Below are positions 25,629 through 33,913 of a DNA stretch of 64,000 nt, piece by piece (position 1 is the stretch's first letter; each line of letters starts with the position of its first letter). The translations under genes were made by a program, and so were the position numbers. Below the pieces are notes generated by a model that had not been told where the DNA came from, searched no databases, and saw nothing but the letters and a program-made list of their open reading frames with translations. Source of the DNA: JBQLZQ01 sp052168355 (GTDB taxonomy: Bacteria; Pseudomonadota; Alphaproteobacteria; DSM-16000; Inquilinaceae); the NCBI GenBank assembly GCA_052168355.1, contig JBQLZQ010000009.1, positions 9,478-73,477 of the forward strand, in the 5' to 3' direction.

Positions 25629-26696
25629 TCAGGTTGTCGGGAGCAGCCCGGCCCCGGTCGCCACGCGGCGAACCTCGTGGTGAAAGCGATCAGGCTCCTC
25701 CCAGTGCGGCATGTGTGCGGACCGGTCGAACCGGATCAGCTCCTTGCTCGGCGCTTCAAGCCGCTCGAGATAGGCTTCGGCCAGGCGAGGGGCTTGAATG
25801 CGGTCGTGGACACCCTCCATGAGCACAATCGGAACCTCCAGCGCCGGGCGCCGCGCGAACGCATCATAGGTGAACAGGGTCTCGTTCAGTGCCTCCATCG
25901 AGAGACGGCCGCCCCGCGCCAGGCCGATGAAACCGGGCCAGGAAAACTCCGGAACGCTGAGATAGCGCAGGAAATAGTAGAAACCCGAATGGGGATCGTT
26001 CCGCCAGACGCCGCCAAGTTCGGTCAAGACACGGCGTTCGGCCCACATGTCTTTCAGCGATCCGAAGGGCGGCGGCCCGATCCTCTCCAGTTTGGCCGTC
26101 AGGTCGGAACGGCCGCGCGCTCGCGCCTGATCGATCGCCCAGCGATATCCCGCAGCGTCGCTTTCGGCGCCATCCGCAACCTGGGAGACCCCGATGTAGA
26201 GCGCGATCTTCTCGGGGTGGCGGCCCACATATTCGAGACCGACGACCGAGCCCCATGAATGGCCGATGAGAAGGACCCGGTCCTGTGCGAACTCCGCCCG
26301 AAGGGCGTCGATCAGGTCGTCGAGATCCGCGACGATCTGATCGAGTGTCAGTGTCTGGCGATCCTTCGCGGCGGCGACGCTGTATCCCGTGCCGCGCTGG
26401 TCCCAGTTCACGACCACGAAGTCATTCTCCAGATCGGCGTTCAAGAGCCGGTTGAAGGGCATCGCCGAATAGCCTGGACCTCCATGGATGAAAACCAGCA
26501 GATGTGCGGCGCGGTCGCGGCCGCGGATCAGAACATAGTGATCGGCTCCTCCGAGGCGCATGCGCCGTTTCTCGGCAATCGATGTGGCGATGGTCCGGCC
26601 ATCGGCATTCCGAAATGGCGGCGTGTGGGTGCGTGTCGTGACGATCAGCCCAACCGCGGAACCGAGGGCAATCAGAACCATAAGATAGGTCAGCAT
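25629..26696 (-). CDS. alpha/beta hydrolase (S33-like, membrane-anchored)
   Basis: The 355-residue protein starts with one hydrophobic segment (about 3-20), a probable signal anchor, followed by an alpha/beta hydrolase domain like S33 prolyl aminopeptidases. The oxyanion loop HGGPG is at 71-75, NWDQRGTG near 98-105, and the nucleophile Ser147 in GHSWGS; the acid and His (DRSAHMPHWEEP) lie near the end. Substrate unknown: peptidase or esterase. The start at 26696 has AAGGA upstream; the longer frame to 26897 adds a non-conserved Arg/Ser-rich tail. It lies between two copies of an imperfect repeat. Confidence 0.85.
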   Translation of the reverse strand: MLTYLMVLIALGSAVGLIVTTRTHTPPFRNADGRTIATSIAEKRRMRLGGADHYVLIRGRDRAAHLLVFIHGGPGYSAMPFNRLLNADLENDFVVVNWDQRGTGYSVAAAKDRQTLTLDQIVADLDDLIDALRAEFAQDRVLLIGHSWGSVVGLEYVGRHPEKIALYIGVSQVADGAESDAAGYRWAIDQARARGRSDLTAKLERIGPPPFGSLKDMWAERRVLTELGGVWRNDPHSGFYYFLRYLSVPEFSWPGFIGLARGGRLSMEALNETLFTYDAFARRPALEVPIVLMEGVHDRIQAPRLAEAYLERLEAPSKELIRFDRSAHMPHWEEPDRFHHEVRRVATGAGLLPTT

Positions 26697-27007
26697 TCTG
26701 GATTCCTTTGCGGGATCTATGCCAGCCGTTCGAAATTGCGGGTGCGGACCGATGCTGCCGTCCGGCGGTCTTTCCGTGGGGGCCGCAAGCCGGGCTGAAG
26801 GTCGTCGGATCGACGAGGATGAAGCCGGAATGCTCCCGTCTTTCCGTGAACGGAGCGGCATGGCCCCGGTCGCCTCGACACCCGTCGATCGGAGCAATCG
26901 GCCGGCCGCTCACCTTCTCCAAAGCGGGCAGGCCCCATTCGTCGCCCGGCCGTCAAACGCCCGATCAAACATATCGCAATCCGCAAGGCCAAGCCACGCA
27001 GCGGAGC
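26697..27007. other. gene-free stretch upstream of the hydrolase
   Basis: No supported gene. It holds the hydrolase promoter side and, at its right end, what may be decayed transposase coding sequence that can no longer be read with confidence. Confidence 0.4.
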
Positions 27008-27190
27008 AAGGAGATCAACATCTCGACCGTGCTCGCCGGTCGGAAGCTCGGGTTCAAGGAGAATGACGACGGCCTTCGGCTGGCCAGCTTCATGACCTGC
27101 GATCTCGGATATATCGACGAAGACACCTGCCGACTGGAACCCATCGAGAACCCATTCGGCAAAAACGTGTTACCCATGTCTCCGGAATAA
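27008..27190 (+). mobile_element. IS481-like transposase, C-terminal remnant
   Basis: The frame from 27008 reads KEINISTVLAGRKLGFKE, then SFMTCDLGYIDEDTCRLEP and ends with NPFGKNVLPMSPE before a stop. These three segments are the conserved tail of IS481-type integrase-core transposases (STVLAG, DLGYID, ENPFG..VLPMSP). The catalytic DDE part is not recognisable upstream, so only about 60 residues remain. Together with the imperfect direct repeat at 27228 it marks an old insertion. The rest of the element could not be delimited. Confidence 0.65.
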
Positions 27191-27227
27191 TCTGTAAACC
27201 AAGTGTCCGGAACGGACCGTTCCAAGG

Positions 27228-27282
27228 TGGCGGGCCAAGCGAGACAATCCTGCGAACTATTCCTTCGCTATCGCACTACGAT
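27228..27282 (+). repeat. imperfect direct repeat, copy B
   Basis: Second copy of the 55-base repeat (first copy 25442-25496; 44 of 55 identical). It begins 37 bases after the stop of the transposase remnant, so it may be the outer end of that element. The remaining space up to 27461 shows no gene. Confidence 0.6.
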
Positions 27283-27461
27283 CACGTGTCTAGACAGTAC
27301 ACTGCAGTAGTCGGTCCTGTGACGCCGTGGGCAATCGCGCTGTCTCGGGACACAGCGGTTGCTGACCGTCCGAATGCCTTGCCATTTACAATCGCTTTGA
27401 GCTCAATCCGACCGATGCTGCACCGATGGCGGCTTTATGAAGCCGGCAAGACGCATGTCTC

Positions 27462-28304
27462 TCACGACCTGCGACAGATATCCAGCAGCGCCCTGACCGT
27501 GGGCCGTCGGTCAAGGCTCCGCCAGACGATGCTCGTCCCCAGTTCCGCATTCAGCGGCGCGCCATCCAAGCAGGTCTCCGTCCGTTTGAACGGACTGGGA
27601 AAGTCCTCTGGTATCACGGCCGGGCCATATCCCGCATGCGACATCACGATGGCGCCTATAGCTGTATCAACTTCCGCCAAGGCATCCGCTTCGACGCCAT
27701 CCGGTTCCTGACGATCAAGCTCTGCGACGAGGACCGGAGCGTCGCGTCGGGTATAGCGGATGGTGGGCGGCCGATCATGGGGCGAAGCCATCGCATCATA
27801 CTTGACGAGGCGTTGCGACATAAGCGGGAGTTCGGAGAGGCCAGCCTGATGTACCGGGGGGTGGAGGAAAGCGACGTCGATCAGGTTCTGTTCGACCTGC
27901 GCTTCCAACGTTGACGATATGCTCTCGGTCAACCTCACGCGGGCGAAGGCATTTTCTTCCCGAAACACCTTCAGGATGGGAACGACCACCTGAACCGCGG
28001 CGATCTGGGTCATTCCGATCCGCAGGTGTTGACCGAGGCCGCGATCAGCGTCCCGTGCAACCTCGACCGAGCGGTCGGCCATGTCGATGATCCGCCGCGC
28101 GGCTTCGATGAAGGCATCGCCGGCAGGCGTCGGCTCGGCCCCACGCCTGCCACGCTCGAACAGACGCACGCCAAGGTTTTCCTCGATCCGTCTAAGCCGC
28201 GCTGTAAGGGCAGGCTGCGATACACCCAAGACTTCGGACGCCTGAGAAAAGCTCTTTTCCTCGCTCAGCGCGACGACACACCGATAATCCATGACCGAAA
28301 ACAT
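27462..28304 (-). CDS. LysR-family transcriptional regulator
   Basis: The 280-residue protein has the LysR winged helix at 3-62 (FSQASEVLGVSQPALTARLRRIE) and a substrate-binding domain from about 88. The gene is divergent from the secreted protein gene at 28405 with 100 bases between, the classical LysR arrangement, and an inverted repeat lies three bases before its start codon. It probably activates the secreted protein gene and represses itself. The co-inducer is unknown. Confidence 0.9.
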   Translation of the reverse strand: MFSVMDYRCVVALSEEKSFSQASEVLGVSQPALTARLRRIEENLGVRLFERGRRGAEPTPAGDAFIEAARRIIDMADRSVEVARDADRGLGQHLRIGMTQIAAVQVVVPILKVFREENAFARVRLTESISSTLEAQVEQNLIDVAFLHPPVHQAGLSELPLMSQRLVKYDAMASPHDRPPTIRYTRRDAPVLVAELDRQEPDGVEADALAEVDTAIGAIVMSHAGYGPAVIPEDFPSPFKRTETCLDGAPLNAELGTSIVWRSLDRRPTVRALLDICRRS

Positions 28305-28306
28305 CT

Positions 28307-28330
28307 ATAATTTTTCCTTATAGAAATTAT
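28307..28330. promoter_or_regulatory. inverted repeat, candidate LysR binding site
   Basis: ATAATTT (28307-28313) and its complement AAATTAT (28324-28330) flank a 10-base spacer in the divergent space between the LysR gene and the secreted protein gene. The form (arms around a roughly 10-base centre) matches LysR recognition sites; its place next to the lysR start suggests autorepression. Confidence 0.55.
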
Positions 28331-28404
28331 CAAGAACGTCTGTTTTCAATCCGAATAGATAAGCCATATCGCACGAAAGGACAGCGACAGAACAGGAGAT
28401 CCTC

Positions 28405-29253
28405 ATGAAAGCCATCGCCGCTTCAATCGCGCTCGTTGCCTCCGCAACCCTTGCACAAGCCGACGATATCAGTGCCCTCTCGACAACATTCGATGATGCC
28501 TCCGCGCTCGAAGCCTGGTCGGAGCACCTGCCCGATGGCTTCACGCGCAAATGGCAAGAACCGCGTGTAGAAGATGGACGGCTCGTGCTGGAGCCCGTGT
28601 CTTCAGGCTGGTTCGAAGACAATCAGGCGGGACACTTGTATCACCAGATCAGCGGCGATTTCATCGCGACGACGCGGATCGAGGTGACCGGCACAGAGGC
28701 GGACCTGCCGCAGACATCCTTTTCGCTGGCCGGGCTGTTCATTCGTGCGCCGCGCGAGGTCTCCGCCGCGACCTGGATACCGGGGCAGGAAAACTGGCTG
28801 TTCTTCTCGATCGGCACAGCGGCCCCGGCCGGCGAGCCGCATTATGAGCTGAAGACAACGACCAATTCCTTGTCCACGCTACAGATCCTGCCAGCGCCGA
28901 CCGGCTCCGTGGATCTTCGCATTGCGCGCCATGGCGAAATCTTCACGCTGCTCACCCGGCCGGAGGGGCAGGACTGGGAAGTTGTTGAACAAATCATTCG
29001 ACCCGACCTGCCATTGATCCTAAACGTCGGTCTCACGGCGTATGCCGACTATGACAGCGTGGCCCCGATCTACCCGAACTTCCAACTCTACAACACCGAG
29101 GGCGCGCCGACCGAGAAGGCGGACCTGATCGCGCATGTCGACAGTTTCGATATTCGGCGTCCTGCGACGGGTCGTCTACCGATCGCCAATATCGATGCCC
29201 CGGCCTTCCTCGACGTGATCGCGCAACGCCGCGACGACGTGATGTCTGACTGA
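28405..29253 (+). CDS. secreted protein of unknown function, DUF1349/lectin-like fold possible
   Basis: The 282-residue protein has a signal peptide (cleavage after AQA, residue 19) and a strand-rich mature part with the pattern of a concanavalin-like beta sandwich: FDDASALEAWSEHLPDGFTR, GDFIATTRIEVTG, LAGLFIRAP, and LNVGLTAYADYD. This layout is like DUF1349-type carbohydrate-binding or glycosidase-related domains, but catalytic residues are not recognisable. A good AGGAG site precedes the start. It is divergent from a LysR gene that probably controls it. Exported to the periplasm or beyond. Confidence 0.72.
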   Translation: MKAIAASIALVASATLAQADDISALSTTFDDASALEAWSEHLPDGFTRKWQEPRVEDGRLVLEPVSSGWFEDNQAGHLYHQISGDFIATTRIEVTGTEADLPQTSFSLAGLFIRAPREVSAATWIPGQENWLFFSIGTAAPAGEPHYELKTTTNSLSTLQILPAPTGSVDLRIARHGEIFTLLTRPEGQDWEVVEQIIRPDLPLILNVGLTAYADYDSVAPIYPNFQLYNTEGAPTEKADLIAHVDSFDIRRPATGRLPIANIDAPAFLDVIAQRRDDVMSD

Positions 29254-29403
29254 TCGACGCAACCGCGGTTTCCTGGCGGGCATGCGGCGGAACCGATCGC
29301 ACGGCATGCCCGAAAAACAGAACGAGTCCGCGCCTGACGGCAGCGAAGTCAGCATAGCGGTTATCGAACCAGCGTAGAAAAGCGTCGCAAGATCGGCGGT
29401 AAA

Positions 29404-29493
29404 TGGCGGATGGGGTGGGATTCGAACCCACGAGGCGCGTGAACGCCTGCCGGTTTTCAAGACCGGTGCCTTCAACCGCTCGGCCACCCATCC
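29404..29493 (-). tRNA. tRNA-Ser(UGA)
   Basis: The reverse complement folds into a class II tRNA: acceptor GGATGGG pairs with the 3' CCCATCC, the anticodon loop is CTTGAAA (anticodon UGA at 29457-29459), a long variable arm follows, and the T arm holds GGTTCGAATCC. The 3' CCA is encoded (29404-29406). The UGA anticodon reads UCA/UCG-type serine codons. The 3' end points toward the accessory region on the left, a common integration site for islands. Confidence 0.95.
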
Positions 29494-29644
29494 GGCGGGG
29501 CTATCTAGCCCACCGCGGCGACGGACGGCAAGACCGGAGCCGTGATCCGGCCTCGGCCCCCGGAGACCGGCGGTTGCGCATGGACAGGGTGGCGCCGGCC
29601 GCCGTACGGTCCCGCCAGCCGCACCGGGACCCCGAGCCGCCGCC

Positions 29645-30595
29645 ATGCAGATCCATCATCTGGAAACCTTTGTCGCCCTGGCCCGCCTGGTCAATGTCCG
29701 GCGCACGGCCCTGAGTCTGGGCCTGACCCAGTCGGCGGTGTCCAGCCGGCTGCGCGCGCTTGAGGCGGAGTTCCGGGTCAAGCTGGTGGACCGGGTGGGG
29801 CGGGGCATCGTCCTGACCCCGGAGGGCGAGACCTTTGCCCTGTTCGCCGAGCGCATGCTGCAGATCTACCGCGAAACCCACGAGCGCATCGCCGCCGACG
29901 GCGCGGTGCGCGGGCGGGTCCGGATCGGCGTCATCGACAGCGTCACCGAAACCTGGCTGCCGCGCCTGGTCGAGCGGCTGCGCGCCACCTGTCCCGACTT
30001 GGCCCTCGACATCGTCGCGGATTCCAGCCGCAACCTGGTCCGGGACCTGGAGGCAGACCGGGTGGGGCTGGCCTTTCTTCTGTCGACGGTCGGCGGCGGC
30101 GGGTTCGACCACCACCCGGTCTGCGCCTACGCCATGCGGCTGTTCGCCGGCCCGACGCTGGCCGAGCCCGACCGGATCTATGGCCAAAGCGATCTGCGCA
30201 CCCTGCCGCTGATCATCTTCCCGCAAGGCACGCCGCCCAACGCCAGCCTGGAGCGGTTCGTCGACACCGGCGCCGCGGTGCTGGCGCGCCAGAGCTCGTC
30301 CAACTCGCTGATGACCATGGTGCGGCTGGTCGAGGCGGGGCTGGGGCTGGCGGTCATGCCCGAAGCCGCGGTTCTGGGCGAGATCGAAAAGGGCGCCCTG
30401 GTGCGGCTGAAGACCGAGGCGGCGTTCGAACCGGTCGGCATCGACGCGGTCATCAAGCCGTCCCGCCTGTCCCGGGCCCTGACCCTTGTCCTGGCCGAGG
30501 CCCGCGCCGTCGCCGCGTCCTACTGCGCGGAGATCGGCACCGACCTCGCTTGGCCGGTTCGCCCGGCCGAACCGATAGAATTTATCGATCAATAA
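29645..30595 (+). CDS. LysR-family transcriptional regulator
   Basis: The 316-residue protein has the LysR winged helix at 2-60 (RRTALSLGLTQSAVSSRLRALE) and a periplasmic-binding-like effector domain from about 90 (VRIGVIDSVTETWLPRL). It is on the same strand as, and 83 bases before, the DUF3830-ABC genes, so it probably controls them and may be co-transcribed. The ligand is likely the compound taken up by the adjacent importer. Confidence 0.9.
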   Translation: MQIHHLETFVALARLVNVRRTALSLGLTQSAVSSRLRALEAEFRVKLVDRVGRGIVLTPEGETFALFAERMLQIYRETHERIAADGAVRGRVRIGVIDSVTETWLPRLVERLRATCPDLALDIVADSSRNLVRDLEADRVGLAFLLSTVGGGGFDHHPVCAYAMRLFAGPTLAEPDRIYGQSDLRTLPLIIFPQGTPPNASLERFVDTGAAVLARQSSSNSLMTMVRLVEAGLGLAVMPEAAVLGEIEKGALVRLKTEAAFEPVGIDAVIKPSRLSRALTLVLAEARAVAASYCAEIGTDLAWPVRPAEPIEFIDQ

Positions 30596-30678
30596 GGGGC
30601 AATATTATGCGGTAGTTGTTCTCGAATTTCTGTGTGAAGCTTTTCATATCTGGCTCAACAGGAATGGGAGTGGCGGGC

Positions 30679-31146
30679 GTGCGGCAGCTTTACGCGAAAT
30701 TCGTCGACGGCGGCGTCCAGGCGGTCATCACCCTGCACGACGATCACGCGCCGCAGACCTGCGCCGCGATCTGGGGGGCGCTGGCGACGCCGATCCGGTC
30801 GCCGGCGCTGCACGCCATGTTCGCCGGACCGGAAATCATGCTGGGCCTGCCCGAAGACGCGCAGACCTTCGATCCGGCCGCCATTCCCGACGAGAACCAG
30901 GACTGTTTCCCCAGCGCCGGCGACTGCCTGTGGTTCCACCAGCGCAAGAACCTGATGCGCGGGCTGTCCGACGAGCTTTGGGAAATCGGCATCTTCTACG
31001 GGTCCGGCGGGCGCGTGTTCGGTCCCTTGGGCTGGACGCCGGTCAACATCTTCGGAACCGTGACGGAGAACCTGGCCGCCTTCCAGGACCAGTGCGGCAA
31101 GATCCGCTGGGAAGGTGCGAAGACCGTCGAACTGGGCCGGCTTTAG
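30679..31146 (+). CDS. DUF3830 (cyclophilin-like fold) protein
   Basis: The 155-residue protein matches the DUF3830 family: HAPQTCAAIWGAL near the start, AGPEIMLGLP, and NQDCFPSAGDCLWF in the middle. Solved members have a cyclophilin-like barrel but no proven isomerase activity; they recur beside ABC importers and amidohydrolases, suggesting a role in nitrogen compound catabolism (inference). Two starts are possible: ATG at 30664, too close to its AGGA, or GTG at 30679 with GGAG eight bases upstream; the latter is used. The ABC binding-protein gene follows after 59 bases. Confidence 0.78.
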   Translation: MRQLYAKFVDGGVQAVITLHDDHAPQTCAAIWGALATPIRSPALHAMFAGPEIMLGLPEDAQTFDPAAIPDENQDCFPSAGDCLWFHQRKNLMRGLSDELWEIGIFYGSGGRVFGPLGWTPVNIFGTVTENLAAFQDQCGKIRWEGAKTVELGRL

Positions 31147-31205
31147 ACGCCGCCCCACCCGGAATGCGCCGTCAACGGCGCCCGGCAACAACAAGGAGGC
31201 ATGGA

Positions 31206-32243
31206 ATGACGATTTACAAGCACGCGACACCGATCGTTGCGGCCGGCATGGCCGCGCTGCTGGCCGGCGCCGCCACGGCGACGGAAACCCTGGTCATCAA
31301 TTCCTTCGGCGGCGCCTATGAGGAGGCCCACCGCGCCCTGGTCATCGAACCGTTCGAGGCGCTGCACGATGTCGAGATCGAGGTGGTGACCCTCTATTCC
31401 GCCGACGCCCTGACCCAGCTTCGCGCCCAGAAGGACAATCCCCAGTTCGACGTGGTGCATTTTTCCGGCGGCCAGGAAATCGTCGCCGCCCAGGAAGGTC
31501 TGATCGCCCCGATCGCACCGGATGAATTGGAAAACGCCGCCGATCTCTACCCGTTCGCGGTCGACGGGCTGTCGCGCGGCGAGGGCCCGGTCTATTCGGT
31601 GGCCGTCGTCGGGCTGCTGCACGACACCACGGCGGGGCCGGCCCCAACCAGCTGGACCGACCTTCTGTCGGCCCCGGACAAATCGATGCTGGCCATCGCC
31701 GACATCTCCAACACCTACGGGCTGCAGACCCTGCTGATGCTGAATCAAATTCAGGGCGGCGGTCTGGACGATATCCAGCCGGGCCTGGACGCGGTCACCG
31801 GGTTGATCGACGGCGACGCGGCGATCTTTACATCGTCGCCGGAACTGCAGCAGGCCTTCGCGCAGAATGCGGTCACATTGGCGCCCTACGCTCAGGACTA
31901 CGCCTACACGCTGCGCAAGGCCGGCCTGCCGGTCGCCTTCGTCCAACCCGAAGAGGGGTCGCCGGCCATCTTCATCACCGCCAACGCGGTTGCCGGCCGG
32001 CCGAACCTCGATCTGGCCAAGAAGTTCATCGACTTTTCGCTGCGGGCCGAGGCTCAGGCAGGCTGGGCCGAGGCGCTCCGCTATACCCCGGTGAATCGCA
32101 CTGTCGAGTTGCCGGGCGATCTGGCCGAGGAGGTGGTGACCGGCGAGGAGGCGGTCGGCCGACTGCTGCGGTTCGACCCGACCGAAGTCGCCGAGAAGCG
32201 GGCCGGTTGGGTGGATCAGTGGAACCGGGCGGTGGCCCGATAA
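31206..32243 (+). CDS. ABC transporter substrate-binding protein (PotD-like)
   Basis: The 345-residue protein has a signal peptide (cleavage near residue 25, ATA) and the family 1/8-type binding fold of spermidine/putrescine and related importers: ETLVINSFGGAYEEA, FDVVHFSGGQE, VVGLLHDTT. AAGGAGG precedes the ATG at 31206 (an out-of-frame ATG at 31201 is ignored). It delivers the substrate to the two following permeases. Polyamine, opine or another amine are all possible for this family; GGAYEEA-type proteins often bind non-polyamine amines. Confidence 0.9.
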   Translation: MTIYKHATPIVAAGMAALLAGAATATETLVINSFGGAYEEAHRALVIEPFEALHDVEIEVVTLYSADALTQLRAQKDNPQFDVVHFSGGQEIVAAQEGLIAPIAPDELENAADLYPFAVDGLSRGEGPVYSVAVVGLLHDTTAGPAPTSWTDLLSAPDKSMLAIADISNTYGLQTLLMLNQIQGGGLDDIQPGLDAVTGLIDGDAAIFTSSPELQQAFAQNAVTLAPYAQDYAYTLRKAGLPVAFVQPEEGSPAIFITANAVAGRPNLDLAKKFIDFSLRAEAQAGWAEALRYTPVNRTVELPGDLAEEVVTGEEAVGRLLRFDPTEVAEKRAGWVDQWNRAVAR

Positions 32244-32274
32244 CGGACCGGCGCCGCAGGACAGGCGCGCGATC

Positions 32275-33099
32275 GTGAACCGTCGCCGCCTGGCCTGGGC
32301 CATTCTGATACCGGGCCTGATCGTCCTGATCGTCGGGTTCCTGTTTCCGGTGGCGCACATGCTGGTCCTCAGCGTGACGCCGCCGGGACCGGACCAGCCC
32401 TTCTGGGCCAACTTCGCCCGCTTCGGCGATTCCTATTACCTGAGCGTCGCCTGGCGCAGCCTGAAGCTCTCGGCCATCATCACTGTGGCCACGGCGCTCG
32501 TCGGGTTCCCGCTGGCCTATGCCATCGCCAGCGCCCGACCGTGGCTGCGGACGCTGCTGCTGATCCTGACCGTGCTGCCGCTGATGACCAGCGTCGTGGT
32601 CCGGACGTTTGGCTGGATCGTCGTGATGGGGCGGGGCGGTCCGGCGGCCGACCTGCTCACGGCGCTTGGCGTCGGAACGTGGGAGGCGGTGCTGCTGCAC
32701 ACGGAAACCGGCCTCGTCATCGCCATGGTGCAGGTGCTCCTGCCGTTCATGACCCTGACCGCCCTTGGCGCCATCGCCGCCATCCATCCGCATCTGGGTC
32801 AAGCCGCGCGGACCATGGGCGCGGGCTTCTACCGAACCCTGTGGCACGTGGTCCTGCCGCTCAGCCTTCCCGGCATCGTGTCGGGCGCGTTGCTGGTCTT
32901 CGTCCTGGCCATCAGCTCGTTCGTGACGCCGGCCCTGATCGGCGGGGTGCGGCTGCCGGTGCTGGCCGGGTCCATCTATCAGCAGGCGACGACGACCCTG
33001 GACTGGGGCTTCGCGGCCGCGCAGTCCGCCATCCTGCTCGGCGCCGTGCTGTTCATGATGCTGCCGGCGGCAGCGTTGACGGGGCGGCGGCGTGGTTAG
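32275..33099 (+). CDS. ABC transporter permease (PotB-like)
   Basis: The 274-residue protein has six membrane segments and a BPD_transp_1 domain; the EAA loop reads QAARTMGAGFYRTLWHVVLP near 180-199. It forms half of the channel for the PotD-like system. The start is a GTG, 31 bases after the binding-protein stop. The next permease starts inside its end (8-base overlap). Confidence 0.92.
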   Translation: MNRRRLAWAILIPGLIVLIVGFLFPVAHMLVLSVTPPGPDQPFWANFARFGDSYYLSVAWRSLKLSAIITVATALVGFPLAYAIASARPWLRTLLLILTVLPLMTSVVVRTFGWIVVMGRGGPAADLLTALGVGTWEAVLLHTETGLVIAMVQVLLPFMTLTALGAIAAIHPHLGQAARTMGAGFYRTLWHVVLPLSLPGIVSGALLVFVLAISSFVTPALIGGVRLPVLAGSIYQQATTTLDWGFAAAQSAILLGAVLFMMLPAAALTGRRRG

Positions 33100-33892
33100 G
33101 CCCTTTCCCCTTTCGGCCTTGGTTCTGGGCGGCGGGGCGCTGCTGACGATCCTGTTGTTCATGCTGTTGCCGCTGGTCGTCATCATCGCCAGTTCGCTGA
33201 CGGCGGGCGAGTTCCTGACCTTTCCGCCGCGCGGCATCAGTCTGCGCTGGTACTGGGACGTGCTGGCGTCGACCGCCTATCTGGACGCCGCGCTGACCAG
33301 CCTGAAGCTGGCCCTGGCCGTCACCGCCGGCGCCACGGTGATCGGGGTGCTCGCCGCCATCGCCACGACGCGGTGGCGGGTGCCCGGCGCCAGCGCCCTG
33401 TCCGCGCTGTTCCTTGCCCCCCTGGTGCTGCCGACCATCATCTTCGCCATCGGTCTGGTCATCGTGTTCTCCCTTTACGCCTCCGGCCCATCGCTCATCG
33501 CCCTATGGCTGGGCCACACGGTCATCACCGTCCCCTACGTGTTGCGCACCGCGACCGCCGTGCTGGCCGACGCCGACCCGATGGTCGAGGAAGCGGCGCG
33601 GACCATGGGCGCCGGGCCGTTCCAGGTGCTGTGGCACGTGATCCTGCCGCAATGCCGGACCGGCATCGCCGCCGGCGCTTTCTTCGCCTTCAACGTTTCA
33701 TTCGACGAGGCGGTGATTGCCCTGTTTCTGCGTTCGCCGGGAACCGAAACGCTGCCGATCCGGATCTATGGGCAACTCGAGTTCAGCGCCACCCCCGCCG
33801 TCGCCGCGGTTTCCAGCCTGATGATCCTGCTCACCCTCGTCCTCGTCCTGGCCATCGACCGGCTGTTCGGGATGCGGCGCGCCTTCATCTGA
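33092..33892 (+). CDS. ABC transporter permease (PotC-like)
   Basis: The 266-residue protein is the second permease of the importer, with six hydrophobic segments and the EAA loop EEAARTMGAGPFQVLWHVIL near 168-187. The GTG start at 33092 overlaps the previous gene by eight bases, indicating coupled translation. It pairs with the PotB-like protein in the inner membrane. Confidence 0.92.
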   Translation: MVRPFPLSALVLGGGALLTILLFMLLPLVVIIASSLTAGEFLTFPPRGISLRWYWDVLASTAYLDAALTSLKLALAVTAGATVIGVLAAIATTRWRVPGASALSALFLAPLVLPTIIFAIGLVIVFSLYASGPSLIALWLGHTVITVPYVLRTATAVLADADPMVEEAARTMGAGPFQVLWHVILPQCRTGIAAGAFFAFNVSFDEAVIALFLRSPGTETLPIRIYGQLEFSATPAVAAVSSLMILLTLVLVLAIDRLFGMRRAFI

Positions 33893-33913
33893 CGCAAGGG
33901 GGCGGGATATCCG

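Noticed and set aside
27286..27711. A 141-codon plus-strand frame over the end of the LysR gene
   Set aside because: Mostly antisense to lysR and without family similarity.
22100..29403. An attachment site repeating the tRNA-Ser 3' end
   Set aside because: I looked for the GGTTCGAATCC-type 3' sequence in the region and saw no second copy, so an integrated element at this tRNA is not claimed.
31166..31181. Short hairpin before the PotD-like gene as a terminator or riboswitch
   Set aside because: The GCGCCGT/ACGGCGC stem has almost no loop and no T-run, and a single small stem is common in GC-rich DNA.
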